Source of the DNA: Cyprinodon diabolis
Taxonomy: Eukaryota; Chordata; Actinopteri; Cyprinodontiformes; Cyprinodontidae
DNA length: 64,000 nt
Assembly (NCBI GenBank): GCA_030533445.1
Contig: JARPUW010000277.1
Span: 1 to 64,000, forward strand
Direction: 5' to 3'
Below, one piece after another: positions 11,531 through 25,600 of the stretch (the first letter of the stretch is position 1; every line of letters begins with the position of its first letter). A program made the position numbers and the translations under genes. The notes beneath the pieces were generated by a model that did no database searches, was not told the origin of the DNA, and was given only the letters and a program-made list of their open reading frames with translations.

Positions 11531-14170
11531 GATCATGGCTGTATCATTAATGGTTTGTCTGTTACAACTCCAGAGGCCAAAATGGCATTATCTCACTGTG
11601 AAAAGAGCGTTTTGGCCTCAACCTTCTGATTTGAAGCTTGGAACCAAAAACATCTGCTCAAATCTACTTTATATTGTTAGTTTTCAGCTCTAGATGATTG
11701 CCAGAAAAGATCATGGCTGTATCATTAATGGTTTGTCTATTACAACTCCAGAGGCCAAAATGGCATTATCTCACTGTGAAAAGAGCGTTTTGGCCTCAAC
11801 CTTCTGATTTGAAGCTTGGAACCAAAAACATCTGCTCAAATCTACTTTATATTGTTAGTTTTCAGCTCTAGATGATTGCCAGAAAAGATCATGGCTGTAT
11901 AATTAATGGTTTGTCTATTACAACTCCAGAGGCCAAAATGGCATTATCTCACTGTGAAAAGAGCGTTTTGGCCTCAACTTCTGATTTGAAGCTTGGAACC
12001 AAAAACATCTGCTCAAATCTACTTTATATTGTTAGTTTTCAGCTCTAGATGATTGCCAGAAAAGATCATGGCTGTATCATTAATGGTTTGTCTGTTACAA
12101 CTAAAGAGGCCAAAATGGCATTATCTCACTGTGAAAAGTGCGTTTTGGCCTCAACTTCTGATTTGAAGCTTGAAACCAAAAAAATCTGCTCAAATCTACT
12201 TTATATTGTTAGTTTTCAGCTCTAGATGATTGCCTGAAAAGATCATGGCTGTATCATTAATGGTTTGTCTGTTACAACTCCAGAGGCCAAAATGGCATTA
12301 TCTCACTGTGAAAAGAGCGTTTTGGCCTCAACTTCTGATTTGAAGCTTGGAACCAAAAACATCTGCTCAAATCTACTTTATATTGTTAGTTTTCAGCTCT
12401 AGATGATTGCCTGAAAAGATCATGGCTGTATCATTAATGGTTTGTCTGTTACAACTCCAGAGGCCAAAATGGCATTATCTCACGGTGAAAAGTGCGTTTT
12501 GGCCTCAACTTCTGATTTGAAGCTTGGAACCAAAAACATCTGCTCAAATCTACTTTATATTGTTAGTTTTCAGCTCTAGATGATTGCCAGAAAAGATCAT
12601 GGCTGTATCATTAATGGTTTGTCTGTTACAACTCCAGAGGCCAAAATGGCATTATCTCACTGTGAAAAGAGCGTTTTGGCCTCAACCTTCTGATTTGAAG
12701 CTTGAAACCAAAAACATCTGCTCAAATCTACTTTATATTGTTAGTTTTCAGCTCTAGATGATTGCCAGAAAAGATCATGGCTGTATCATTAATGGTTTGT
12801 CTGTTACAACTCCAGAGGCCAAAATGGCATTATCTCACTGTGAAAAGAGCGTTTTGGCCTCAACTTCTGATTTGAAGCTTGGAACCAAAAACATCTGCTC
12901 AAATCTACTTTATATTGTTAGTTTTCAGCTCTAGATGATTGCCTGAAAAGATCATGGCTGTATCATTAATGGTTTGTCTGTTACAACTCCAGAGGCCAAA
13001 ATGGCATTATCTCACTGTGAAAAGAGCGTTTTGGCCTCAACTTCTGATTTGAAGCTTGGAACCAAAAACATCTGCTCAAATCTACTTTATATTGTTAGTT
13101 TTCAGCTCTAGATGATTGCCTGAAAAGATCATGGTTGTATCATTAATGGTTTGTCTGTTACAACTCCAGAGGCCAAAATGGCATTATCTCACTGTGAAAA
13201 GTGCGTTTTGGCCTCAACTTCTGATTTGAAGCTTGGAACCAAAAACATCTGCTCCAATCTACTTTATATTGCTAGTTTTCAGCTCTAGATGATTGCCAGA
13301 AAAGATCATGGCTGTATCATTAATGGTTTGTCTGTTACAACTCCAGAGGCCAAAATGGCATTATCTCACTGTGAAAAGAGCGTTTTGGCCTCAACCTTCT
13401 GATTTGAAGCTTGGAACCAAAAACATCTGCTCAAATCTACTTTATATTGTTAGTTTTCAGCTCTAGATGATTGCCAGAAAAGATCATGGCTGTATCATTA
13501 ATGGTTTGTCTGTTACAACTCCAGAGGCCAAAATGGCATTATCTCACTGTGAAAAGAGCGTTTTGGCCTCAACCTTCTGATTTGAAGCTTGGAACCAAAA
13601 ACATCTGCTCAAATCTACTTTATATTGTTAGTTTTCAGCTCTAGATGATTGCCAGAAAAGATCATGGCTGTATCATTAATGGTTTGTCTGTTACAACTCC
13701 AGAGGCCAAAATGGCATTATCTCACTGTGAAAAGAGCGTTTTGGCCTCAACCTTCTGATTTGAAGCTTGGAACCAAAAACATCTGCTCAAATCTACTTTA
13801 TATTGTTAGTTTTCAGCTCTAGATGATTGCCAGAAAAGATCATGGCTGTATCATTAATGGTTTGTCTGTTACAACTCCAGAGGCCAAAATGGCATTATCT
13901 CACTGTGAAAAGAGCGTTTTGGCCTCAACTTCTGATTTGAAGCTTGGAACCAAAAACATCTGCTCAAATCTACTTTATATTGTTAGTTTTCAGCTCTAGA
14001 TGATTGCCTGAAAAGATCATGGCTGTATCATTAATGGTTTGTCTGTTACAACTCCAGAGGCCAAAATGGCATTATCTCACTGTGAAAAGAGCGTTTTGGC
14101 CTCAACTTCTGATTTGAAGCTTGGAACCAAAAACATCTGCTCAAATCTACTTTATATTGTTAGTTTTCAG

Positions 14171-14368
14171 CTCTATATGATTGCCTGAAAAGATCATGGC
14201 TGTATCATTAATAGTTTGTCTGTTACAACTCCAGAGGCCAAAATGGCATTATCTCACTGTGAAAAGTGCGTTTTGGCCTCAACTTCTGATTTGAAGCTTG
14301 GAACCAAAAACATCTGCTCAAATCTACTTTATATTGTTAGTTTTCAGCTCTAGATGATTGCCAGAAAA
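14171..14368. repeat. TATATG-type monomer variant (representative)
   Basis: This haplotype links three changes. The preceding tail reads CTCTATATGATTGCCTG, the head has CATTAATAG in place of CATTAATGG, and the middle has AAGTGCG rather than AAGAGCG. They travel together at 14171, 15767, 16299, 20733, 23392, 26407, 27825 and many later sites. It usually precedes a CCAG-tail monomer, often one ending in TTGATAG. I did not see the TATATG tail in the first 14 kb. Confidence 0.85.
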
Positions 14369-17300
14369 GATCATGGCTGTATCATTAATGGTTTGTCTGT
14401 TACAACTCCAGAGGCCAAAATGGCATTATCTCACTGTGAAAAGAGCGTTTTGGCCTCAACTTCTGATTTGAAGCTTGGAACCAAAAACATCTGCTCAAAT
14501 CTACTTTATATTGATAGTTTTCAGCTCTAGGTGATTGCCTGAAAAGATCATGGCTGTATCATTAATGGTTTGTCTGTTACAACTCCAGAGGCCAAAATGG
14601 CATTATCTCACTGTGAAAAGAGCGTTTTGGCCTCAACCTTCTGATTTGAAGCTTGGAACCAAAAACATCTGCTCAAATCTACTTTATATTGTTAGTTTTC
14701 AGCTCTAGATGATTGCCAGAAAAGATCATGGCTGTTTCATTAATGGTTTGTCTATTACAACTCCAGAGGCCAAAATGGCATTATCTCACTGTGAAAAGAG
14801 CGTTTTGGCCTCAACCTTCTGATTTGAAGCTTGGAACCAAAAACATCTGCTCAAATCTACTTTATATTGTTAGTTTTCAGCTCTAGATGATTGCCAGAAA
14901 AGATCATGGCTGTATAATTAATGGTTTGTCTATTACAACTCCAGAGGCCAAAATGGCATTATCTCACTGTGAAAAGAGCGTTTTGGCCTCAACTTCTGAT
15001 TTGAAGCTTGGAACCAAAAACATCTGCTCAAATCTACTTTATATTGTTAGTTTTCAGCTCTAGATGATTGCCAGAAAAGATCATGGCTGTATCATTAATG
15101 GTTTGTCTGTTACAACTCAAGAGGCCAAAATGGCATTATCTCACTGTGAAAAGTGCGTTTTGGCCTCAACTTCTGATTTGAAGCTTGAAACCAAAAAAAT
15201 CTGCTCAAATCTACTTTATATTGTTAGTTTTCAGCTCTAGATGATTGCCTGAAAAGATCATGGCTGTATCATTAATGGTTTGTCTGTTACAACTCCAGAG
15301 GCCAAAATGGCATTATCTCACTGTGAAAAGAGCGTTTTGGCCTCAACCTTCTGATTTGAAGCTTGGAACCAAAAACATCTGCTCAAATCTACTTTATATT
15401 GTTAGTTTTCAGCTCTAGATGATTGCCAGAAAAGATCATGGCTGTATCATTAATGGTTTGTCTGTTACAACTCCAGAGGCCAAAATGGCATTATCTCACT
15501 GTGAAAAGAGCGTTTTGGCCTCAACTTCTGATTTGAAGCTTGGAACCAAAAACATCTGCTCAAATCTACTTTATATTGTTAGTTTTCAGCTCTAGATGAT
15601 TGCCTGAAAAGATCATGGCTGTATCATTAATGGTTTGTCTGTTACAACTCCAGAGGCCAAAATGGCATTATCTCACTGTGAAAAGAGCGTTTTGGCCTCA
15701 ACTTCTGATTTGAAGCTTGGAACCAAAAACATCTGCTCAAATCTACTTTATATTGTTAGTTTTCAGCTCTATATGATTGCCTGAAAAGATCATGGCTGTA
15801 TCATTAATAGTTTGTCTGTTACAACTCCAGAGGCCAAAATGGCATTATCTCACTGTGAAAAGTGCGTTTTGGCCTCAACTTCTGATTTGAAGCTTGGAAC
15901 CAAAAACATCTGCTCAAATCTACTTTATATTGTTAGTTTTCAGCTCTAGATGATTGCCAGAAAAGATCATGGCTGTATCATTAATGGTTTGTCTGTTACA
16001 ACTCCAGAGGCCAAAATGGCATTATCTCACTGTGAAAAGAGCGTTTTGGCCTCAACTTCTGATTTGAAGCTTGGAACCAAAAACATCTGCTCAAATCTAC
16101 TTTATATTGATAGTTTTCAGCTCTAGGTGATTGCCTGAAAAGATCATGGCTGTATCATTAATGGTTTGTCTGTTACAACTCCAGAGGCCAAAATGGCATT
16201 ATCTCACTGTGAAAAGAGCGTTTTGGCCTCAACCTTCTGATTTGAAGCTTGGAACCAAAAACATCTGCTCAAATCTACTTTATATTGTTAGTTTTCAGCT
16301 CTATATGATTGCCTGAAAAGATCATGGCTGTATCATTAATAGTTTGTCTGTTACAACTCCAGAGGCCAAAATGGCATTATCTCACTGTGAAAAGTGCGTT
16401 TTGGCCTCAACTTCTGATTTGAAGCTTGGAACCAAAAACATCTGCTCAAATCTACTTTATATTGTTAGTTTTCAGCTCTAGATGATTGCCAGAAAAGATC
16501 ATGGCTGTATCATTAATGGTTTGTCTGTTACAACTCCAGAGGCCAAAATGGCATTATCTCACTGTGAAAAGAGCGTTTTGGCCTCAACTTCTGATTTGAA
16601 GCTTGGAACCAAAAACATCTGCTCAAATCTACTTTATATTGATAGTTTTCAGCTCTAGGTGATTGCCTGAAAAGATCATGGCTGTATCATTAATGGTTTG
16701 TCTGTTACAACTCCAGAGGCCAAAATGGCATTATCTCACTGTGAAAAGAGCGTTTTGGCCTCAACCTTCTGATTTGAAGCTTGGAACCAAAAACATCTGC
16801 TCAAATCTACTTTATATTGTTAGTTTTCAGCTCTAGATGATTGCCAGAAAAGATCATGGCTGTATCATTAATGGTTTGTCTATTACAACTCCAGAGGCCA
16901 AAATGGCATTATCTCACTGTGAAAAGAGCGTTTTGGCCTCAACCTTCTGATTTGAAGCTTGGAACCAAAAACATCTGCTCAAATCTACTTTATATTGTTA
17001 GTTTTCAGCTCTAGATGATTGCCAGAAAAGATCATGGCTGTATAATTAATGGTTTGTCTATTACAACTCCAGAGGCCAAAATGGCATTATCTCACTGTGA
17101 AAAGAGCGTTTTGGCCTCAACTTCTGATTTGAAGCTTGGAACCAAAAACATCTGCTCAAATCTACTTTATATTGTTAGTTTTCAGCTCTAGATGATTGCC
17201 AGAAAAGATCATGGCTGTATCATTAATGGTTTGTCTGTTACAACTAAAGAGGCCAAAATGGCATTATCTCACTGTGAAAAGTGCGTTTTGGCCTCAACTT

Positions 17301-20300
17301 CTGATTTGAAGCTTGAAACCAAAAAAATCTGCTCAAATCTACTTTATATTGTTAGTTTTCAGCTCTAGATGATTGCCTGAAAAGATCATGGCTGTATCAT
17401 TAATGGTTTGTCTGTTACAACTCCAGAGGCCAAAATGGCATTATCTCACTGTGAAAAGAGCGTTTTGGCCTCAACTTCTGATTTGAAGCTTGGAACCAAA
17501 AACATCTGCTCAAATCTACTTTATATTGTTAGTTTTCAGCTCTAGATGATTGCCTGAAAAGATCATGGCTGTATCATTAATGGTTTGTCTGTTACAACTC
17601 CAGAGGCCAAAATGGCATTATCTCACGGTGAAAAGTGCGTTTTGGCCTCAACTTCTGATTTGAAGCTTGGAACCAAAAACATCTGCTCAAATCTACTTTA
17701 TATTGTTAGTTTTCAGCTCTAGATGATTGCCAGAAAAGATCATGGCTGTATCATTAATGGTTTGTCTGTTACAACTCCAGAGGCCAAAATGGCATTATCT
17801 CACTGTGAAAAGAGCGTTTTGGCCTCAACCTTCTGATTTGAAGCTTGAAACCAAAAACATCTGCTCAAATCTACTTTATATTGTTAGTTTTCAGCTCTAG
17901 ATGATTGCCAGAAAAGATCATGGCTGTATCATTAATGGTTTGTCTGTTACAACTCCAGAGGCCAAAATGGCATTATCTCACTGTGAAAAGAGCGTTTTGG
18001 CCTCAACTTCTGATTTGAAGCTTGGAACCAAAAACATCTGCTCAAATCTACTTTATATTGATAGTTTTCAGCTCTAGGTGATTGCCTGAAAAGATCATGG
18101 CTGTATCATTAATGGTTTGTCTGTTACAACTCCAGAGGCCAAAATGGCATTATCTCACTGTGAAAAGAGCGTTTTGGCCTCAACCTTCTGATTTGAAGCT
18201 TGGAACCAAAAACATCTGCTCAAATCTACTTTATATTGTTAGTTTTCAGCTCTAGATGATTGCCAGAAAAGATCATGGCTGTATCATTAATGGTTTGTCT
18301 ATTACAACTCCAGAGGCCAAAATGGCATTATCTCACTGTGAAAAGAGCGTTTTGGCCTCAACCTTCTGATTTGAAGCTTGGAACCAAAAACATCTGCTCA
18401 AATCTACTTTATATTGTTAGTTTTCAGCTCTAGATGATTGCCAGAAAAGATCATGGCTGTATAATTAATGGTTTGTCTATTACAACTCCAGAGGCCAAAA
18501 TGGCATTATCTCACTGTGAAAAGAGCGTTTTGGCCTCAACTTCTGATTTGAAGCTTGGAACCAAAAACATCTGCTCAAATCTACTTTATATTGTTAGTTT
18601 TCAGCTCTAGATGATTGCCAGAAAAGATCATGGCTGTATCATTAATGGTTTGTCTGTTACAACTAAAGAGGCCAAAATGGCATTATCTCACTGTGAAAAG
18701 TGCGTTTTGGCCTCAACTTCTGATTTGAAGCTTGAAACCAAAAAAATCTGCTCAAATCTACTTTATATTGTTAGTTTTCAGCTCTAGATGATTGCCTGAA
18801 AAGATCATGGCTGTATCATTAATGGTTTGTCTGTTACAACTCCAGAGGCCAAAATGGCATTATCTCACTGTGAAAAGAGCGTTTTGGCCTCAACTTCTGA
18901 TTTGAAGCTTGGAACCAAAAACATCTGCTCAAATCTACTTTATATTGTTAGTTTTCAGCTCTAGATGATTGCCTGAAAAGATCATGGCTGTATCATTAAT
19001 GGTTTGTCTGTTACAACTCCAGAGGCCAAAATGGCATTATCTCACGGTGAAAAGTGCGTTTTGGCCTCAACTTCTGATTTGAAGCTTGGAACCAAAAACA
19101 TCTGCTCAAATCTACTTTATATTGTTAGTTTTCAGCTCTAGATGATTGCCAGAAAAGATCATGGCTGTATCATTAATGGTTTGTCTGTTACAACTCCAGA
19201 GGCCAAAATGGCATTATCTCACTGTGAAAAGAGCGTTTTGGCCTCAACCTTCTGATTTGAAGCTTGAAACCAAAAACATCTGCTCAAATCTACTTTATAT
19301 TGTTAGTTTTCAGCTCTAGATGATTGCCAGAAAAGATCATGGCTGTATCATTAATGGTTTGTCTGTTACAACTCCAGAGGCCAAAATGGCATTATCTCAC
19401 TGTGAAAAGAGCGTTTTGGCCTCAACTTCTGATTTGAAGCTTGGAACCAAAAACATCTGCTCAAATCTACTTTATATTGTTAGTTTTCAGCTCTAGATGA
19501 TTGCCTGAAAAGATCATGGCTGTATCATTAATGGTTTGTCTGTTACAACTCCAGAGGCCAAAATGGCATTATCTCACTGTGAAAAGAGCGTTTTGGCCTC
19601 AACTTCTGATTTGAAGCTTGGAACCAAAAACATCTGCTCAAATCTACTTTATATTGTTAGTTTTCAGCTCTAGATGATTGCCTGAAAAGATCATGGTTGT
19701 ATCATTAATGGTTTGTCTGTTACAACTCCAGAGGCCAAAATGGCATTATCTCACTGTGAAAAGTGCGTTTTGGCCTCAACTTCTGATTTGAAGCTTGGAA
19801 CCAAAAACATCTGCTCCAATCTACTTTATATTGCTAGTTTTCAGCTCTAGATGATTGCCAGAAAAGATCATGGCTGTATCATTAATGGTTTGTCTGTTAC
19901 AACTCCAGAGGCCAAAATGGCATTATCTCACTGTGAAAAGAGCGTTTTGGCCTCAACCTTCTGATTTGAAGCTTGGAACCAAAAACATCTGCTCAAATCT
20001 ACTTTATATTGTTAGTTTTCAGCTCTAGATGATTGCCAGAAAAGATCATGGCTGTATCATTAATGGTTTGTCTGTTACAACTCCAGAGGCCAAAATGGCA
20101 TTATCTCACTGTGAAAAGAGCGTTTTGGCCTCAACCTTCTGATTTGAAGCTTGGAACCAAAAACATCTGCTCAAATCTACTTTATATTGTTAGTTTTCAG
20201 CTCTAGATGATTGCCAGAAAAGATCATGGCTGTATCATTAATGGTTTGTCTGTTACAACTCCAGAGGCCAAAATGGCATTATCTCACTGTGAAAAGAGCG

Positions 20301-22440
20301 TTTTGGCCTCAACCTTCTGATTTGAAGCTTGGAACCAAAAACATCTGCTCAAATCTACTTTATATTGTTAGTTTTCAGCTCTAGATGATTGCCAGAAAAG
20401 ATCATGGCTGTATCATTAATGGTTTGTCTGTTACAACTCCAGAGGCCAAAATGGCATTATCTCACTGTGAAAAGAGCGTTTTGGCCTCAACTTCTGATTT
20501 GAAGCTTGGAACCAAAAACATCTGCTCAAATCTACTTTATATTGTTAGTTTTCAGCTCTAGATGATTGCCTGAAAAGATCATGGCTGTATCATTAATGGT
20601 TTGTCTGTTACAACTCCAGAGGCCAAAATGGCATTATCTCACTGTGAAAAGAGCGTTTTGGCCTCAACTTCTGATTTGAAGCTTGGAACCAAAAACATCT
20701 GCTCAAATCTACTTTATATTGTTAGTTTTCAGCTCTATATGATTGCCTGAAAAGATCATGGCTGTATCATTAATAGTTTGTCTGTTACAACTCCAGAGGC
20801 CAAAATGGCATTATCTCACTGTGAAAAGTGCGTTTTGGCCTCAACTTCTGATTTGAAGCTTGGAACCAAAAACATCTGCTAAAATCTACTTTATATTGTT
20901 AGTTTTCAGCTCTAGATGATTGCCAGAAAAGATCATGGCTGTATCATTAATGGTTTGTCTGTTACAACTCCAGAGGCCAAAATGGCATTATCTCACTGTG
21001 AAAAGAGCGTTTTGGCCTCAACTTCTGATTTGAAGCTTGGAACCAAAAACATCTGCTCAAATCTACTTTATATTGATAGTTTTCAGCTCTAGGTGATTGC
21101 CTGAAAAGATCATGGCTGTATCATTAATGGTTTGTCTGTTACAACTCCAGAGGCCAAAATGGCATTATCTCACTGTGAAAAGAGCGTTTTGGCCTCAACC
21201 TTCTGATTTGAAGCTTGGAACCAAAAACATCTGCTCAAATCTACTTTATATTGTTAGTTTTCAGCTCTAGATGATTGCCTGAAAAGATCATGGCTGTATC
21301 ATTAATGGTTTGTCTGTTACAACTCCAGAGGCCAAAATGGCATTATCTCACTGTGAAAAGAGCGTTTTGGCCTCAACTTCTGATTTGAAGCTTGGAACCA
21401 AAAACATCTGCTCAAATCTACTTTATATTGTTAGTTTTCAGCTCTAGATGATTGCCTGAAAAGATCATGGCTGTATCATTAATGGTTTGTCTGTTACAAC
21501 TCCAGAGGCCAAAATGGCATTATCTCACGGTGAAAAGTGCGTTTTGGCCTCAACTTCTGATTTGAAGCTTGGAACCAAAAACATCTGCTCAAATCTACTT
21601 TATATTGTTAGTTTTCAGCTCTAGATGATTGCCAGAAAAGATCATGGCTGTATCATTAATGGTTTGTCTGTTACAACTCCAGAGGCCAAAATGGCATTAT
21701 CTCACTGTGAAAAGAGCGTTTTGGCCTCAACTTCTGATTTGAAGCTTGGAACCAAAAACATCTGCTCAAATCTACTTTATATTGTTAGTTTTCAGCTCTA
21801 TATGATTGCCTGAAAAGATCATGGCTGTATCATTAATAGTTTGTCTGTTACAACTCCAGAGGCCAAAATGGCATTATCTCACTGTGAAAAGTGCGTTTTG
21901 GCCTCAACTTCTGATTTGAAGCTTGGAACCAAAAACATCTGCTCAAATCTACTTTATATTGTTAGTTTTCAGCTCTAGATGATTGCCATAAAAGATCATG
22001 GCTGTATCATTAATGGTTTGTCTGTTACAACTCCAGAGGCCAAAATGGCATTATCTCACTGTGAAAAGAGCGTTTTGGCCTCAACTTCTGATTTGAAGCT
22101 TGGAACCAAAAACATCTGCTCAAATCTACTTTATATTGATAGTTTTCAGCTCTAGGTGATTGCCTGAAAAGATCATGGCTGTATCATTAATGGTTTGTCT
22201 GTTACAACTCCAGAGGCCAAAATGGCATTATCTCACTGTGAAAAGAGCGTTTTGGCCTCAACCTTCTGATTTGAAGCTTGGAACCAAAAACATCTGCTCA
22301 AATCTACTTTATATTGTTAGTTTTCAGCTCTAGATGATTGCCAGAAAAGATCATGGCTGTATCATTAATGGTTTGTCTGTTACAACTCCAGAGGCCAAAA
22401 TGGCATTATCTCACTGTGAAAAGAGCGTTTTGGCCTCAAC

Positions 22441-22640
22441 CTTCTGATTTGAAGATTGGAACCAAAAACATCTGCTCAAATCTACTTTATATTGTTAGTT
22501 TTCAGCTCTAGATGATTGCCAGAAAAGATCATGGCTGTATCATTAACGGTTTGTCTGTTACAACTCCAGAGGCCAAAATGGCATTATCTCACTGTGAAAA
22601 GTGCGTTTTGGCCTCAACTTCTGATTTCAAGCTTGGAACC
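22441..22640. repeat. Cluster of private variants, one HindIII site lost
   Basis: Consecutive monomers carry changes not seen elsewhere: GAAGATTGG (HindIII site lost, about 22455), CATTAACGG (extra CpG, about 22547) and GATTTCAAGC (about 22628). The stretch sits between the 3.35-kb block and the 4,433-bp-offset block, so it seems to have escaped recent copying. Confidence 0.7.
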
Positions 22641-22682
22641 AAAAACATCTGCTCAAATCTACTTTATATTGTTAGTTTTCAG

Positions 22683-25600
22683 CTCTAGGTGATTGCCTGA
22701 AAAGATCATGGCTGTATCATTAATGGTTTGTCTGTTACAACTCCAGAGGCCAAAATGGCATTATCTCACTGTGAAAAGAGCGTTTTGGCCTCAACCTTAC
22801 GATTTGAAGCTTGGAACCAAAAACATCTGCTCAAATCTACTTCATATTGTTAGTTTTCAGCTCTAGATGATTGCCAGAAAAGATCATGGCTGTATCATTA
22901 ATGGTTTGTCTGTTACAACTCCAGAGGCCAAAATGGCATTATCTCACTGTGAAAAGTGCGTTTTGGCCTCAACTTCTGATTTGAAGCTTGGAACCAAAAA
23001 CATCTGCTCAAATCTACTTTATATTGTTAGTTTTCAGCTCTAGATGATTGCCAGAAAAGATCATGGCTGTATCATTAATGGTTTGTCTGTTACAACTCCA
23101 GAGGCCAAAATGGCATTATCTCACTGTGAAAAGAGCGTTTTGGCCTCAACTTCTGATTTGAAGCTTGGAACCAAAAACATCTGCTCAAATCTACTTTATA
23201 TTGTTAGTTTTCAGCTCTAGATGATTGCCTGAAAAGATCATGGCTGTATCATTAATGGTTTGTCTGTTACAACTCCAGAGGCCAAAATGGCATTATCTCA
23301 CTGTGAAAAGAGCGTTTTGGCCTCAACTTCTGATTTGAAGCTTGGAACCAAAAACATCTGCTCAAATCTACTTTATATTGTTAGTTTTCAGCTCTATATG
23401 ATTGCCTGAAAAGATCATGGCTGTATCATTAATAGTTTGTCTGTTACAACTCCAGAGGCCAAAATGGCATTATCTCACTGTGAAAAGTGCGTTTTGGCCT
23501 CAACTTCTGATTTGAAGCTTGGAACCAAAAACATCTGCTCAAATCTACTTTATATTGTTAGTTTTCAGCTCTAGATGATTGCCAGAAAAGATCATGGCTG
23601 TATCATTAATGGTTTGTCTGTTACAACTCCAGAGGCCAAAATGGCATTATCTCACTGTGAAAAGAGCGTTTTGGCCTCAACTTCTGATTTGAAGCTTGGA
23701 ACCAAAAACATCTGCTCAAATCTACTTTATATTGATAGTTTTCAGCTCTAGGTGATTGCCTGAAAAGATCATGGCTGTATCATTAATGGTTTGTCTGTTA
23801 CAACTCCAGAGGCCAAAATGGCATTATCTCACTGTGAAAAGAGCGTTTTGGCCTCAACCTTCTGATTTGAAGCTTGGAACCAAAAACATCTGCTCAAATC
23901 TACTTTATATTGTTAGTTTTCAGCTCTAGATGATTGCCAGAAAAGATCATGGCTGTATCATTAATGGTTTGTCTATTACAACTCCAGAGGCCAAAATGGC
24001 ATTATCTCACTGTGAAAAGAGCGTTTTGGCCTCAACCTTCTGATTTGAAGCTTGGAACCAAAAACATCTGCTCAAATCTACTTTATATTGTTAGTTTTCA
24101 GCTCTAGATGATTGCCAGAAAAGATCATGGCTGTATAATTAATGGTTTGTCTATTACAACTCCAGAGGCCAAAATGGCATTATCTCACTGTGAAAAGAGC
24201 GTTTTGGCCTCAACTTCTGATTTGAAGCTTGGAACCAAAAACATCTGCTCAAATCTACTTTATATTGTTAGTTTTCAGCTCTAGATGATTGCCAGAAAAG
24301 ATCATGGCTGTATCATTAATGGTTTGTCTGTTACAACTCAAGAGGCCAAAATGGCATTATCTCACTGTGAAAAGTGCGTTTTGGCCTCAACTTCTGATTT
24401 GAAGCTTGAAACCAAAAAAATCTGCTCAAATCTACTTTATATTGTTAGTTTTCAGCTCTAGATGATTGCCTGAAAAGATCATGGCTGTATCATTAATGGT
24501 TTGTCTGTTACAACTCCAGAGGCCAAAATGGCATTATCTCACTGTGAAAAGAGCGTTTTGGCCTCAACTTCTGATTTGAAGCTTGGAACCAAAAACATCT
24601 GCTCAAATCTACTTTATATTGTTAGTTTTCAGCTCTAGATGATTGCCTGAAAAGATCATGGCTGTATCATTAATGGTTTGTCTGTTACAACTCCAGAGGC
24701 CAAAATGGCATTATCTCACGGTGAAAAGTGCGTTTTGGCCTCAACTTCTGATTTGAAGCTTGGAACCAAAAACATCTGCTCAAATCTACTTTATATTGTT
24801 AGTTTTCAGCTCTAGATGATTGCCAGAAAAGATCATGGCTGTATCATTAATGGTTTGTCTGTTACAACTCCAGAGGCCAAAATGGCATTATCTCACTGTG
24901 AAAAGAGCGTTTTGGCCTCAACCTTCTGATTTGAAGCTTGAAACCAAAAACATCTGCTCAAATCTACTTTATATTGTTAGTTTTCAGCTCTAGATGATTG
25001 CCAGAAAAGATCATGGCTGTATCATTAATGGTTTGTCTGTTACAACTCCAGAGGCCAAAATGGCATTATCTCACTGTGAAAAGAGCGTTTTGGCCTCAAC
25101 TTCTGATTTGAAGCTTGGAACCAAAAACATCTGCTCAAATCTACTTTATATTGTTAGTTTTCAGCTCTAGATGATTGCCTGAAAAGATCATGGCTGTATC
25201 ATTAATGGTTTGTCTGTTACAACTCCAGAGGCCAAAATGGCATTATCTCACTGTGAAAAGAGCGTTTTGGCCTCAACTTCTGATTTGAAGCTTGGAACCA
25301 AAAACATCTGCTCAAATCTACTTTATATTGTTAGTTTTCAGCTCTAGATGATTGCCTGAAAAGATCATGGTTGTATCATTAATGGTTTGTCTGTTACAAC
25401 TCCAGAGGCCAAAATGGCATTATCTCACTGTGAAAAGTGCGTTTTGGCCTCAACTTCTGATTTGAAGCTTGGAACCAAAAACATCTGCTCCAATCTACTT
25501 TATATTGCTAGTTTTCAGCTCTAGATGATTGCCAGAAAAGATCATGGCTGTATCATTAATGGTTTGTCTGTTACAACTCCAGAGGCCAAAATGGCATTAT

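Larger units (their letters stand above)
10467..12919. repeat. 8-mer higher-order repeat, 1,419-bp offset
   Basis: Markers repeat 1,419 bp apart: ACTAAAGAGG at 10681 and 12100, TCACGGTGAAAAG at 11061 and 12480, and GAAACC with seven A's in the same monomers. Similarity at this offset runs from about 10467 to 11498 against 11887 to 12917, ending where TTGATAG (11498) faces TTGTTAG. The first copy has an extra G in ATTAATGGGTTTG near 10488. The same 1,419-bp relationship appears again at 17243/18662 and 17623/19042 because the whole structure was copied. Confidence 0.88.
10467..21269. repeat. Large block duplicated at 6,562-bp offset (37 monomers)
   Basis: About 4.2 kb (roughly 10.47-14.70 kb) recurs at 17.03-21.26 kb. 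Matching rare markers: ACTAAAGAGG 10681/17243, TCACGG 12480/19042, GCTCCAATC plus TTGCTAG 13251/19813, CTCTATATGA 14171/20733, and TTGATAG 14511/21073. All five pairs give exactly 6,562 bp. Beyond about 14.70/21.26 kb the monomer types diverge. Between the copies lie 14.7-17.0 kb, which hold further partial copies of the same monomer types. Confidence 0.88.
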
